A stretch of DNA of 64,000 nt from JABAQJ01 sp046327745 (GCA_046327745.1 JAXLXV010000020.1:1-64000), one strand, 5' to 3'. Counted from the stretch's first letter, positions 48,122 to 58,118 are shown. Numbers and translations: made by a program. The notes: generated by a model from the letters alone, not told the origin.

Positions 48122-49648
48122 CTAACGAGGATTTTCGGAGCGTTCGGACGTCGCGCTGCTCGCCGAGCGTGTGCGGGCGCTCTGGGACGGCAGCTGTTCG
48201 ACGATCTTCGCCGCGGCGTCCAGCATCCGATCCAACGACCGGCGGTTGTACACGTGCCCGGCGGAAATCACCGTGGAAATCCGGCGCGTCGCGGAGATGT
48301 CTTGCAGCGGATCCTCATCCAGCAAGACGAGGTCGGCCGTGGCGCCAGCGCGTATCACGCCCACCGAGTCCGCCTGCAGGAAGCGACCCACATCGGCGGT
48401 GGCGCTCCGTAACGCCGCCGCTGGCGTGAGTCCGGCCCGAACCAGCAGCTGCAACTCATCGTGCAGGGCGAATCCAGGAACGTCCAAGGCCGGTGAATCC
48501 GTCCCGGCCAAGATGCCGACGCCGGCATCGCGCAGCTCGCGCACTAGGGCAAAATGAAACGCCAGCGCCTGCGCACTGTGCAGTCGCGGCTTGATCGAGC
48601 GCACGTCCACTAGGCGCGGACCATTCATTCCATCCAACTGATATCGCTGCCGGTTCACGGCGGCCACGCGGTCGTGCTCCTGCAACATGGAGGTCGTAAG
48701 GACCAGCGTCGGCGTCACCCAGGTGTCGTGCTCACGAAGGGCCGTGAACTTCTGACGGCTCTTACTCGTGTCGTGCGTGGCGATGGCCACGTCAAACGCA
48801 TCGGGGGGCTGATCCACGATCCGCAGCCAGCTCAACACGCGCCCCGTCTTTCGCGACAGCACGGTGGTCAGCTTCTGCTGGCTGGGCAGATTATCGTCCT
48901 CGGCGGTCTCACGCGGCAGGTTGAAGAGATGCTCTGCGCTGCTCAACCCGAGCGATGCGGCCTCCGTCAGGCTGACAGTGGTGGGGACGTGCCCGACCAG
49001 CTGCAGGTGCTCCCGTCGGCTCTGATCCGCCACCGCGCGCCACAGCGGCGCCGGAAGCGCTGAACTCACTTTCACGAAGTCAGCGCCGCGTCGCTTCAGC
49101 AGCTGAACGGACGCCCGGGCGTCGTCTTCCGTGACGATTGGGAAGGGCGCGCCTTGCACCACGGGTTGCTCACCCACCTTCTGACCAGTGAGGAGCATGC
49201 GCGGGCCAGCCATGACGTCGGCGTCGACTTGCGAGCGGAATCCCGACAGTCGCTTGAGATTCCCCGATGCCACGCGCACGCCGGTCACGCCGTTGGCAAG
49301 GAGCAAGCGCGAGATGTACGCCCAGCCCAGCCGCGTGGAGAGCGCCGTATCGCCGGGGAGCACAAGTTCCGGAACGTGCACGTGCATGTCCCAGAGCCCA
49401 GCGATCAGGTAGCGACCGTTGCAATCGATGATCTGTGCCTTGGCAGGGATTCGGGCATCGGCATCGGGTGCGACGGAGATGATGTTCTTTCCCCGGATCA
49501 CGATGGTTTGCCCGGGCACTGCCCGTTCACTCGCGAGGTCGATGACCGTGGCGTGGCGAAGCGCCAGCGCAACCGCAGGTCGCGGCGGAGCGCTGTCGGT
49601 CGCAGCCAAGGTTGCCCCGAGCAATTGGGCAAAGACCAGGAGATTCAC
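48122..49648 (-). CDS. Secreted amidohydrolase
   Basis: A 508-residue amidohydrolase-superfamily protein with a short signal peptide (MNLLVFAQLLGATLAATDSA). LIAGLWDMHVHVPEL carries the HxH metal motif near residue 90. ADFVKVSS (Lys) and QLVGHVPTTVSL, then SSAEHLFNLP supply later ligands, and GILAGTDSPALDVPGF supplies the catalytic Asp. GVIRAGATADLVLLDEDPL is the C-terminal beta domain. It is of the imidazolonepropionase/prolidase-like exported type that often attacks peptides or small amides. Unlike the paralogue at 16688, its GTD is intact. The Ser/Arg-rich tail is unusual. It is convergent with cheR. Confidence 0.88.
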   Translation of the reverse strand: MNLLVFAQLLGATLAATDSAPPRPAVALALRHATVIDLASERAVPGQTIVIRGKNIISVAPDADARIPAKAQIIDCNGRYLIAGLWDMHVHVPELVLPGDTALSTRLGWAYISRLLLANGVTGVRVASGNLKRLSGFRSQVDADVMAGPRMLLTGQKVGEQPVVQGAPFPIVTEDDARASVQLLKRRGADFVKVSSALPAPLWRAVADQSRREHLQLVGHVPTTVSLTEAASLGLSSAEHLFNLPRETAEDDNLPSQQKLTTVLSRKTGRVLSWLRIVDQPPDAFDVAIATHDTSKSRQKFTALREHDTWVTPTLVLTTSMLQEHDRVAAVNRQRYQLDGMNGPRLVDVRSIKPRLHSAQALAFHFALVRELRDAGVGILAGTDSPALDVPGFALHDELQLLVRAGLTPAAALRSATADVGRFLQADSVGVIRAGATADLVLLDEDPLQDISATRRISTVISAGHVYNRRSLDRMLDAAAKIVEQLPSQSARTRSASSATSERSENPR

Positions 49649-50388
49649 GAGTATCCTAACAGATTGAATGGCAATGCCTTACCGGCGTGCTACTTCGCAC
49701 GCTGTGGATGAAGGCCTCATGAATCCTCCATTAACAGCAGGATCCGTTCCCTCGCGCGCGCACCGTGCGGGGGATGTCTCGTCGGCGTGCGCGAGCACTC
49801 TCGACTATTGACGGCGCGGGGGCGCGACAAGGCACCAGATCGTGACCGGAAGCGACGGCGACGGTTTTCCCCGGCGAGCGAGGTGTTGGGTGATCGCGTC
49901 GCCGCGATTCGGACCGAGGCATCTCCACCGCGTGGGCCAGAGGAGGATTACTCGGACGCCGTCTGGCGCGCGCAGCAACTGAGGCGATGGTGTTACGTGA
50001 CTGTGCGGTAACCGCAACAGCTGTGTTTGGAACCCCAAAGGAACCGAGCCGAAGTAGGTCCGCGTATGGGGACAAACCCCGAGTTCGACTCGCCTAGCGG
50101 GTCGCACCGCCCGTGGCTTTACGGACGCCGTTAGGCAGTCGGCTCGGCGACGCGCCGGCGTGCCCGCCTCGACCGTCGTTGAGACGCAGGCGATAGTGTC
50201 AGGCTACCCCTGACCCGTGACACCAGAGCGAACCGACTGCATTCAGCTATTACTGAGTATTCTTTCTGGACAGGTTCAGATTAGGTCTGTCCAATCGTCC
50301 CAGTGGCTTGTAGGTTCGACGGGCGCTCCGTTGATGGAGCGGTCGAAGGCGGCGGGAGGGGTTGGCACCACGTGTGGAGGGAGGGGGA
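49649..50388. other. Intergenic region, 740 bp
   Basis: I see no convincing gene. A GTTAGGC core lies at 50130-50136 and a CCTAAC at 49655-49660, near the amidohydrolase start. An AT-richer patch at about 50240-50290 is the likeliest promoter for the kinase at 50389. The segment around 50075-50100 contains GAGTTCGACTC, which looks like a tRNA T-arm, but no acceptor or anticodon arm fits. Confidence 0.4.
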
Positions 50389-51651
50389 ATGGGGAGTCAG
50401 CTGCCCGGAGGACCCGATGCCAGAAGCGCAGGGGTGGAAGGGCGCCAGCATGTCACGCCGCGCGGGTCCGCCAATGACTCTTCCTCCGCGCGCTCCGCAC
50501 AGCAGTTGCAGGCCTTGGGGAGATTCGCCGGGGGGATGGCGCACGAAGTCAACAACATGATGACGGCGATCATGGGCTTTGGACGCCTTGCCGCGTCGTC
50601 GTTGACCGATGACCATCCGTCGCGCGGGGATCTCGACGAGATCGTGAAGGCGGCGGAACGTGCCGCCACGGTCACGCGCCAGCTACTGATGTTCAATCGG
50701 CAGCAGGGATTGCCGGCCAGCGTCGTAGACCTTGGCGCGCTCGTCAGTCAAAGTGTTCCCATGCTCACTCGCACCGTCGGCCCTGACCTTCGGCTGCAGG
50801 TGAACGCGCCTGTGCCGGGGCCGCGGGCGAACATCCACGCTAGCCAGCTCGAGCAGGTGTTGGTCAACCTGGTGGCGAATGCCCGAGATGCGTCGCCCCC
50901 TGGTGCGGTTGTGGAGGTCACCGTCCGCGAGGAGACGATTGCGAGCGACGGTGCTTCCGTTGGCTCGCCCGAAGCGGTGGCGCGGATTGACGTGCGAGAT
51001 GCGGGAAGCGGGATGAGCGCTGAGGTGCTATCCCGTGCCTTCGATCCCTTCTTTACCACAAAGGACATGGTTCGCGGCACTGGCCTGGGCCTCTCGGTGG
51101 TGCAAGAGATCGTTCGGCAGTGGGATGGGACGATTGTGATTTCCTCGGCGCCGGGGAGCGGCACCACGGTTACCATTCGGCTTCCCAAGGTGGACCGGGA
51201 GCTATCGTCAGCACCAACGGATCAGGGGGTGGTGCTGCGCGGTCGCGGGGAGCGGATCCTCGTGGTGGAAGACGAGGCGCTGGTTGGCACGGTGGTAAGG
51301 AGGCTCCTGACGTCGATGGGATATTCGGTCGCAGTGGCGCCGCACGCTGCGGGCGCCCTGGAATATCTCCAGCAGCACGCGCGGGACGTCGACCTGGTGC
51401 TGGCCGACGTGATCATGCCGGGCCTGACTGGCGTGGAGCTTGCGATGCGCATTCGCGAGGGATACCCGGGCGTGGGTGTCCTGCTCATGTCCGGGTATAC
51501 GGGCGAAGAGATCGTGCGGCGGGGCGGAGCGTATGAGGGACTGCGCATCATCCAGAAGCCATTCGCGCCCGAGGCGTTGGGTCGCGTGGTTCGTACGGCG
51601 CTGGACACTGCGAGCTCACCTGAGGGGTCAGGGAATCTCCCACGCAATTGA
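50389..51651 (+). CDS. Hybrid sensor histidine kinase (HisKA-REC)
   Basis: A 420-residue soluble hybrid kinase. Phospho-acceptor His is in FAGGMAHEVNNMMTAI near residue 51. The HATPase has LEQVLVNLVANARDASPP (N box), DAGSGMS, FDPFFTTKDMVRGTGLGLSVV and GSGTTVTIRLP. A C-terminal receiver (about 285-410) has ILVVEDEALVGTVVRRLL and Asp in DLVLADVIMPGLTGVEL. No sensor domain or transmembrane helix is present, so input must come from a partner. ATG 50389 follows a strong GGAGGGAGGGGG ribosome binding region. It is followed by the MHYT kinase gene on the same strand. Confidence 0.9.
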   Translation: MGSQLPGGPDARSAGVEGRQHVTPRGSANDSSSARSAQQLQALGRFAGGMAHEVNNMMTAIMGFGRLAASSLTDDHPSRGDLDEIVKAAERAATVTRQLLMFNRQQGLPASVVDLGALVSQSVPMLTRTVGPDLRLQVNAPVPGPRANIHASQLEQVLVNLVANARDASPPGAVVEVTVREETIASDGASVGSPEAVARIDVRDAGSGMSAEVLSRAFDPFFTTKDMVRGTGLGLSVVQEIVRQWDGTIVISSAPGSGTTVTIRLPKVDRELSSAPTDQGVVLRGRGERILVVEDEALVGTVVRRLLTSMGYSVAVAPHAAGALEYLQQHARDVDLVLADVIMPGLTGVELAMRIREGYPGVGVLLMSGYTGEEIVRRGGAYEGLRIIQKPFAPEALGRVVRTALDTASSPEGSGNLPRN

Positions 51652-51680
51652 GTCGTGCTTGCCCGCGTTGCTTGGAGGAA

Positions 51681-51739
51681 ATTAACCTAACGAGTACCGG
51701 TAATCCGGTAGCAACATCTCGAAATTAATTCAGGTTAAT
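51681..51739. promoter_or_regulatory. Nested inverted repeats before the MHYT kinase
   Basis: ATTAACCT (51681-51688) and AGGTTAAT (51732-51739) are exact complements, and inside them ACCGG-TAAT-CCGGT (51696-51709) forms another. The segment is much AT-richer than its surroundings. It could be an operator/promoter for the gene at 51813 or a weak terminator for the gene ending at 51651. Confidence 0.4.
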
Positions 51740-51812
51740 GCTGTAGCTAAACGCGTGACGTTTCTCAGATACCGCCAGTCTCGAAGCAGGAAGCAAGCAC
51801 AGGCGGAATCCC

Positions 51813-54800
51813 TTGGTCGGCACCTACAACTACTGGCTCGTCGCGCTGTCCGTGTTTACGGCGGTTGCCGCGTCATACAGTGCGTGGGATTTCGCCAGCC
51901 GCATGGCCGCGGCCCGGGGCGTTAACCGGCGCTGGTGGCACTACGGCGGCGCCGCGAGTCTGGGCTTCGGGATTTGGTCCACGCATTACGTGGGCATGCT
52001 GGCGTTCGACCTGCCGGTCCCGGTCCATTATTACCTGCCGGCGGTCGTCTTGTCGTTGATGGCGGCGGTGGTCGCCTCGATGTTGGTGTTGCACGTGGCG
52101 GCGGAGCCCCTGTCGCGAGCGCATGTCAGAACGGTGGGCGCCCCGCTGATGGCGGCTGGTATCCTGTCCATGCACTACATCGGTATGGCGGCCATGCGGC
52201 TGCCGGCTACGATGGAGTGGTCGGCCGTGACGATCGGAACCTCGTGCCTGGTGGCGCTCGTCGGATCGTATGTGTCGTTGGATCTGTCGCGTCGACTGTC
52301 GGAAATCAACAGTCGCGTGGGCCTCAGGCGGTTGACCAGCTCTGTCGCCGTCGGTGGGACGATCGTGGTGACCCACTATGTGGGGATGCAGGCGGCCTCG
52401 TTCCTCCCCTCCACTCTGCCTGTCAATCACACGCTCGTTATCGACGTCAACTCGCTGGGAATCGCCAGCATCACCGCCGTCACGCTGCTCACGTTGGCGC
52501 TCGCCGCCATCTCATCGGCGGTGGACCGTCGGTTTGCCGCGCAAGCCGTGCTGCTGAACGCGACCGAGGCACGATACCGGCGGTTCTTCGAGCGAAGTCT
52601 GGCGGGAGTGTATCGGACTACGGTCGACGGCGAACTACTCGACTGCAACGATGCGTTCGCGCGGATCCTTGGCTATGCGTCGCGCGAAGAGTGCCTTACC
52701 CTATCGGCCCGCGACCTCTACTTCGAGCTCGGTGAGCGCGATCGCTTTGTCCTTGCCTTGGAAAACAATGGTCACCTGTCGGACTACGAGACCCGAGTCA
52801 GGGGCCGTGAAGGCCAGGAGTTGTGGATCATCGAGTCCGCACACTTGGTGCCAGTGTCGCGCGACGAACCGGCGACCATTGAAGGAACGATCCTCGACAT
52901 CACCGAACGGAGAAGTTCCGAACAGGCACTCACCGAGGCTATTAAGACCGCTGAAGAAGCGAGTCGCGCCAAGAGCGACTTCCTCGCCAACATGAGCCAC
53001 GAGATCCGCACCCCGATGAATGGCGTCATTGGGATGACGGAACTCGCGTTGGACACGGACCTGTCGCCCGAGCAGCGCGAGTATATGGAAGGGGTCCGGT
53101 CGTCCGCTGAGGGGCTCCTTGGCGTGATCAACGACATCCTCGACTTCTCGAAGATCGAGGCGGACAAGCTGCAAATTGATGAAGTGGACTTTGGCGTGCG
53201 CGATGTGGTGGAGGAGACGTTGCGCAGTGTGGCACCGCGCGCCCACAAGAAGGGGTTGGAGCTGGTGTGCGACATTGCTCCTGGGGTGCCGACCTCCGTG
53301 ATTGGCGACCCGTCGCGCTTGCGTCAGATCCTGGTGAATGTGGTGGGCAACGCCGTGAAGTTCACGGAGAAGGGCGAAATCGTCTTACGGGTCGAGCCGA
53401 TGTCGATCGTCGACCAGAAGGTGATGCTGCACGTTTCGGTGATCGATACCGGCATCGGGATCCCGAGTAGCAAGTTGTCGTCGATTTTCCACGCGTTCAC
53501 GCAGGCCGATCCTTCGATGACGCGTCGCTTTGGCGGAACGGGACTGGGCCTGACGATCTGCTCGCGGCTGGCGGCCTTGATGGGCGGCACCATCTGGGCC
53601 GAGAGTCAGATCGGCAAGGGGAGTCACTTTCACCTGTGGCTGCCATTTGGTGTGCGCGAAGGCGCGACGATCGACGAATCGCTTTCCGAGCCGGCACTGA
53701 ACGGCCGCCGAGTCTTGCTCGTTGACGACAATGACACGTACCGCCGGGTGCTTGAGGACATGCTGCATGCCTTCGGTGCGCGTGTGACCTCTGTAAGTAG
53801 CGCGACGAAGGCGATAGATGTGGTGAAACGGTCCGCCATGACAGGCACGCCGTTCCACGTGGCGCTCATCGACGACCAGATGCCGGGGATCGACGGCACG
53901 GTGCTGATCGAGACGCTGAACAAGATCGAAGGCGCCAAGTTGGCCACGATCCTAATGCTCTCGACGGCGAGCACCGCTGGCATTCGTCATCGCAGCCATG
54001 GCTCCATGACGTGCCTGATGAAGCCTGTCCGCCTAACCAGGCTGCGGGACGCGCTCTTGGATGCGGTGCGGGGTGATGTCGGCGGTGGCCGGGCGTCTCA
54101 CAAGGATTCGGTGATTCCGGGCCGTCGTCCGCGACGCATTCTCGTGGCCGAAGACAACGACGTGAACCGACACTTGGCGACAGCGCTTCTGGAAAAGCGA
54201 GGCTTTCAGGTCGTCACGGCGAACAATGGGCGCGAAGCTGTTCAAGCGATGAGAGAACACACCATCGACTTGATCCTGATGGACGTGCAGATGCCGGAGA
54301 TGAATGGATTGGAGGCGACGGCCGCCATCCGCGCCGACGAGGTGATGACCAGCCGGCACATCCCGATCATCGCATTGACGGCCCATGCCATGAAGGGGGA
54401 TCGCGAGCAGTGCTTGGCGGCCGGGATGGACGAGTATCTCTCGAAGCCGATCAATACCGCGGCCTTGATGGCCCTGATTGAGCTGTTAGCTCCCGAGCCA
54501 TCGGAGCCGGAAGACACGTTGGCCGCGCCGGCGATTGATATGGACGAGCTGTTGGATCGGGTGGACGGGGACCAAGATCTGATGTTGAAGGTGACGGGAA
54601 TGTTCCTGGAGGGATTGCCGATTCGCATGACGGAGATTCGGGATGCCGCCTCCGAGCGAGACAATGCCGGGCTGGCCCGTGCGGCACACGCGCTCAAGGG
54701 CGCGAGCGGAAGCATCGCGGCGAAGGCGCTGGCCAGCGCTTCGCTGGCCGTGGAAATGATCGGACGGGGGAACAACCTGGATCGGCTCCCGACGGCACTG

Positions 54801-54875
54801 GCAGAGCTCGAACACGAAGCCGACCGCGCGCGCTCGGCGCTGAGTGGGCTGACCAGCAGTGCCGCCGCTGCCTGA
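51813..54875 (+). CDS. MHYT-sensor hybrid histidine kinase
   Basis: A 1020-residue membrane hybrid kinase. Residues 1-240 are a seven-helix MHYT domain with repeated STHYVGM, SMHYIGMAAM and VTHYVGM, thought to bind a metal (copper) and sense a diatomic gas. PAS (about 250-370) follows. The HisKA His is in FLANMSHEIRTPMNGVIGM near residue 397, with HATPase to 620. Receiver 1 is at 633-750 (VLLVDDNDTYRRVL, Asp in VALIDDQMPGIDG). Receiver 2 is at 773-890 (ILVAEDNDVNRHLA, LILMDVQMPEMNG). The C-terminal Hpt has His in ARAAHALKGASGS near residue 960. This is a complete phosphorelay in one chain. TTG 51813 is the only start that keeps the first helix; it is uncertain. Confidence 0.92.
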   Translation: MVGTYNYWLVALSVFTAVAASYSAWDFASRMAAARGVNRRWWHYGGAASLGFGIWSTHYVGMLAFDLPVPVHYYLPAVVLSLMAAVVASMLVLHVAAEPLSRAHVRTVGAPLMAAGILSMHYIGMAAMRLPATMEWSAVTIGTSCLVALVGSYVSLDLSRRLSEINSRVGLRRLTSSVAVGGTIVVTHYVGMQAASFLPSTLPVNHTLVIDVNSLGIASITAVTLLTLALAAISSAVDRRFAAQAVLLNATEARYRRFFERSLAGVYRTTVDGELLDCNDAFARILGYASREECLTLSARDLYFELGERDRFVLALENNGHLSDYETRVRGREGQELWIIESAHLVPVSRDEPATIEGTILDITERRSSEQALTEAIKTAEEASRAKSDFLANMSHEIRTPMNGVIGMTELALDTDLSPEQREYMEGVRSSAEGLLGVINDILDFSKIEADKLQIDEVDFGVRDVVEETLRSVAPRAHKKGLELVCDIAPGVPTSVIGDPSRLRQILVNVVGNAVKFTEKGEIVLRVEPMSIVDQKVMLHVSVIDTGIGIPSSKLSSIFHAFTQADPSMTRRFGGTGLGLTICSRLAALMGGTIWAESQIGKGSHFHLWLPFGVREGATIDESLSEPALNGRRVLLVDDNDTYRRVLEDMLHAFGARVTSVSSATKAIDVVKRSAMTGTPFHVALIDDQMPGIDGTVLIETLNKIEGAKLATILMLSTASTAGIRHRSHGSMTCLMKPVRLTRLRDALLDAVRGDVGGGRASHKDSVIPGRRPRRILVAEDNDVNRHLATALLEKRGFQVVTANNGREAVQAMREHTIDLILMDVQMPEMNGLEATAAIRADEVMTSRHIPIIALTAHAMKGDREQCLAAGMDEYLSKPINTAALMALIELLAPEPSEPEDTLAAPAIDMDELLDRVDGDQDLMLKVTGMFLEGLPIRMTEIRDAASERDNAGLARAAHALKGASGSIAAKALASASLAVEMIGRGNNLDRLPTALAELEHEADRARSALSGLTSSAAAA

Positions 54876-54930
54876 GCGGCGACGACGAGACGGTTGCCGC
54901 TGACGACTGCGCCGTAAGGCGCGCCGACCG

Positions 54931-57636
54931 CTACTCGGCGCGCAATGCCCTGGCCGGATCGATCCGCGAGGCCCGCCAGGCTGGTACGAATCCCGCCAGT
55001 GTTCCCACCAGCAGCAGTAGAGCGGCTGCCGCGGCCAGTGTAGCCGGATCGCGTGGCGATACGCCATACACCAGCGACTCAACAGCGCCGAGTGACGGGA
55101 TGAGGATCACAGCCCCCGCGACCAAGCCGATGACGACAATGCGGAGCGTGTCGCGTAGCACGACCCCGCGAACTTCAGCTGGTTTGGCACCGAGGGCTAA
55201 GCGCACACCCAGTTCGGTTGACCGCTGGGCCACGGTGTATGCCATGACGCCATACAAGCCGATCGATGCCAGCAACAAGGCGAGAATACTGAACAGGCCC
55301 GCCAGCTGCGATACCAGCGACTGCTCCCGCAGTCCGCGACCAAGGAGTTCGTCCAGGGTAACGATCTCACGGACGGGAAGGGCGCGATCCACGGAGGCGA
55401 TGGCGGCGCGGATGAGTGGAATGACCGTGACCGCTGGTCCATCAAATCGGACTTCGATGCCGTTCGGATATTCGGACGGGACCTGGGCGAGTGGGTAATA
55501 GGCCATACGCGGCGGCGCATCCTTGATGGTGTTCACGCGCGCGTCGCGCACCACACCAATCACTTCGATCGCTGAATCGCCGGTGGAGAAGCGCCGGCCA
55601 ATGGCCTCCTCTGTGCCAAAGAAGTAGCGGGCCATGGACTGGCTGACGACGGCAACGGGGGGCGCACCGGTGGCGTCAGAGGCCGTGAAGCCGCGACCCC
55701 GCATCAGGGAGAGTCCGACCGTCTCGAAGAAGGCGGGGGTCACGGTGTTTTCCTGGACCGTGCCGTCCCACTCGGGGCCGTGCACCTGGCCAGGGATCTC
55801 CACGCTGCTAGTGCGCATGTGTCCGGTGGCGACGCCGGTCACCGACACACTCACCGAGCGGACGCGTGGGACGGCGCGCACGGCCTCTATGAGCCGGTCA
55901 TTTAGTGCGGGCAACCGTTCCGCGGCATATCCGGCAGCTCGAACGTCAATGCGAGCCTCGGCGACCTGGTGTTGATCGAAGCCGGGGTCGATGGCCGTGA
56001 AGTTCCGCAGCGTACGGGCGAACAGGGTAGCCAACACCACCAAGGCGAGCGACAGGGCGATCTGTCCGGCCACCAGCACGCGACCAAGAGGGAACCGGTT
56101 GCCATGTCGCGCTCCGACGACGCGCCCGCCGGTCTTGAAGACGGCATGCAGGTCGGCATGGCCGATCCGCAACGCCGGTGCCACACCGAACAGGACGCCC
56201 ACGAGCAGCGACAATCCGAAGGCAAAGGCCAACAGACGTGGTTCGAACGTCAGCTGCAACGCCTGGCTGGGCGTGTTGGTATTTGAGGTCAACAGGTGCA
56301 GCAGGGCCACCGAGCCCCAGCGGGCCACCAGCAGGCTACAGACGCCACCGATCAAAGCCAGCGTCAGGCTTTCTGTGAAGCCTTGGCGAATCAGCCGACC
56401 AGAACGCGCCCCTAACGACGCACGAATGGACAACTCCTGCGATCGAGCGGTAGTCCGCGCCAACAGGAGTGAGGCCAGATTCGCGCAGGCAATCAGCAGC
56501 ACCAGTCCCACGCTCGCCATCAGCGTGAGCATGGGCGCACCAAGGTCCTTACGTAGGTCTGAGAGTCCACGTCCGGCCGGTTCCAGTCGCACATGCTCGC
56601 GCATTCGGAAGGTGCGCACCTGCTCCTCGCGCGACGCCACTTCGTCAGTCAGCGCACCGCGGAAGTCGCGTTCAAGGCGGGACTCCACCTGCGCCCGCTG
56701 GTCCGGAGCGGCGCGCGCGATCACGGTAAGCCAGGCGATGCCGATCTGGGGAATCCATGGCTTGCTGCCGTCGGCGTTGTCCACGCTGGCATTAGACTGG
56801 TATCGCAACTCGTGCTGCATGACCAACGGGGCGTAGAGGTCCACATCGTCGCCCGGCTTCATGCCAAAGAAGCGTGGCGCGGCCACGCCAATGACCGTCA
56901 GCGCTACTCCGTTCACGCGCAGGGTAGATCCGATGACGGATGGACTCCGCCCAAAACGGCGATCCCAATACGCGTGACTCAACACTGCCACGGGGTGGCC
57001 GCCGAGGTCGCGGTTGTCGCTGGGGTCGATCAAGCGGCCCATCGCGGGACGCACGCCAAGGACACCGAACCACTCGCCAGAGACCAGCTGGCCGATCGTC
57101 GCCTCGGGGGCATCGCCGATCATCGCCCACATCCGGAGCGTGGAACTCATGGCGGCCATGGCGGTGGTGTCCGGCATGGCGTGTCGCAGGCGCTCGTACG
57201 ACGGGTGGGAGAAGCGGTAGTTGTCATCGCCCAGCCCTACGCGCTTGACGGCGACCAGTTCATTCGGGCGCAGCACGGGCAACGTGCGCAGCAGCACCGC
57301 GTCCGTGAGGTTAAACACGGCGGTGTTGGCCCCAATGCCCACGGCGAGCGTCAGGATGGCCGAGGCGGTGAAGACGGGGGTGCGACGCAGGGCGCGCACG
57401 GCGTAGCGCACGTCGCTGCCGATGTCCTCGAGCCACCGTGTCCCGCGCGCATCCCGCGTACTCTCCTTGGTCTGCTCCAGCCCGCCTAACGCGATACGCG
57501 CCCGGCGTTCGGCCTCCCGCGGATCCACCCCCACCGCGGTGTGGCGCCGCGCTTCCTCGTCCAGGTGAAAGCGCAACTCTTTGTCGAGGTCGCGCTCCAT
57601 GGCGCGGCGGCGCAGCAATCGTCCGATCCAGGACAT
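54931..57636 (-). CDS. ADOP-type ABC transporter permease
   Basis: A 901-residue 'acidobacterial duplicated orphan permease': two MacB_PCD-FtsX units in one chain. The N-terminal segment ELRFHLDEEARRHTAVGVDPREAERRARIALGG is the ADOP signature. Then come the first periplasmic MacB domain, FtsX helices near residues 370-480, a second MacB domain and a final helix set ending AGFVPAWRASRIDPARALRAE (the FtsX C-terminus). No ATPase gene is adjacent, which is usual for ADOP. The family is linked to export or envelope stress. The Met at 57636 (MSWIGRLL) is chosen over 57696. It follows the padR gene by 11 bp and is cotranscribed with it. Confidence 0.92.
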   Translation of the reverse strand: MSWIGRLLRRRAMERDLDKELRFHLDEEARRHTAVGVDPREAERRARIALGGLEQTKESTRDARGTRWLEDIGSDVRYAVRALRRTPVFTASAILTLAVGIGANTAVFNLTDAVLLRTLPVLRPNELVAVKRVGLGDDNYRFSHPSYERLRHAMPDTTAMAAMSSTLRMWAMIGDAPEATIGQLVSGEWFGVLGVRPAMGRLIDPSDNRDLGGHPVAVLSHAYWDRRFGRSPSVIGSTLRVNGVALTVIGVAAPRFFGMKPGDDVDLYAPLVMQHELRYQSNASVDNADGSKPWIPQIGIAWLTVIARAAPDQRAQVESRLERDFRGALTDEVASREEQVRTFRMREHVRLEPAGRGLSDLRKDLGAPMLTLMASVGLVLLIACANLASLLLARTTARSQELSIRASLGARSGRLIRQGFTESLTLALIGGVCSLLVARWGSVALLHLLTSNTNTPSQALQLTFEPRLLAFAFGLSLLVGVLFGVAPALRIGHADLHAVFKTGGRVVGARHGNRFPLGRVLVAGQIALSLALVVLATLFARTLRNFTAIDPGFDQHQVAEARIDVRAAGYAAERLPALNDRLIEAVRAVPRVRSVSVSVTGVATGHMRTSSVEIPGQVHGPEWDGTVQENTVTPAFFETVGLSLMRGRGFTASDATGAPPVAVVSQSMARYFFGTEEAIGRRFSTGDSAIEVIGVVRDARVNTIKDAPPRMAYYPLAQVPSEYPNGIEVRFDGPAVTVIPLIRAAIASVDRALPVREIVTLDELLGRGLREQSLVSQLAGLFSILALLLASIGLYGVMAYTVAQRSTELGVRLALGAKPAEVRGVVLRDTLRIVVIGLVAGAVILIPSLGAVESLVYGVSPRDPATLAAAAALLLLVGTLAGFVPAWRASRIDPARALRAE

Positions 57637-57647
57637 ATGACTCTCCG

Positions 57648-57983
57648 TCAGGCGAGTTCGAGCACCAACGCGATCGTTGCAGCGAGCTCCTTCCACTGCG
57701 ACACCTCGGTGGCCAGTTGGCGTTTGCCCTTGGGCGTCAGTCGGTAGAACTTGGCTTCACGGCCGGTGGGCGTGTCCGCCCAGTCGCCCTTGAGCCACCC
57801 CCGATTCTCCAGGCGATGCAGCGCGGGGTACAGCGACCCTTGCGGCACCTGCAACCGATCGCGCGAGAGCAGCCGCAACCGCTGAGCGACCGCGTAGCCG
57901 TGGAGCGGTTCGGTGGCCACGGCCTTGAGGATGAGCATGTCCAGCATGCCCTGCAGGATGTCCGACTTTCCGTTGGGTGTCAT
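57648..57983 (-). CDS. PadR-family transcriptional regulator
   Basis: A 111-residue PadR regulator. The winged helix-turn-helix spans residues 8-85: LQGMLDMLILKAVATEPLHGYAVAQRL, then VPQGSLYPALHRLENRGWL (recognition helix) and GREAKFYRLTPKGKRQL (wing). A C-terminal helix (SQWKELAATIALVLELA) mediates dimerisation. It directly precedes the ADOP gene, the standard padR-ADOP pairing, and most likely represses both from the palindromic operator immediately upstream (57985-58022). The inducer is unknown. Confidence 0.92.
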   Translation of the reverse strand: MTPNGKSDILQGMLDMLILKAVATEPLHGYAVAQRLRLLSRDRLQVPQGSLYPALHRLENRGWLKGDWADTPTGREAKFYRLTPKGKRQLATEVSQWKELAATIALVLELA

Positions 57984-57984
57984 A

Positions 57985-58022
57985 CCTAGGCAGTCTACCT
58001 ACGTATAGGTAGCGTGTCTAGG
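57985..58022 (-). promoter_or_regulatory. Nested palindromic operator of padR-ADOP
   Basis: A perfect 18-bp palindrome CTACCTACGTATAGGTAG (57995-58012) is flanked symmetrically by CCTAG (57985-57989) and CTAGG (58018-58022) at equal five-base distances. It lies at the padR start codon, where a PadR dimer pair would block transcription. The core shares ACCTA/TAGGT half-sites, in line with PadR-type operators. Confidence 0.8.
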
Positions 58023-58118
58023 TGTCAGGGGCGTGACGACGGGCGTCGTGACAAGGCGCGACACGCGGACACTCGTCGTTATGGCGACGGCGCCCGAGCC
58101 CTCAGCGGTGCAACGGCC

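Noticed and set aside
50060..50110. tRNA-like T-arm (GAGTTCGACTC) between the amidohydrolase and the hybrid kinase
   Set aside because: No matching acceptor stem, D-arm or anticodon arm could be found in the 70 bases upstream.
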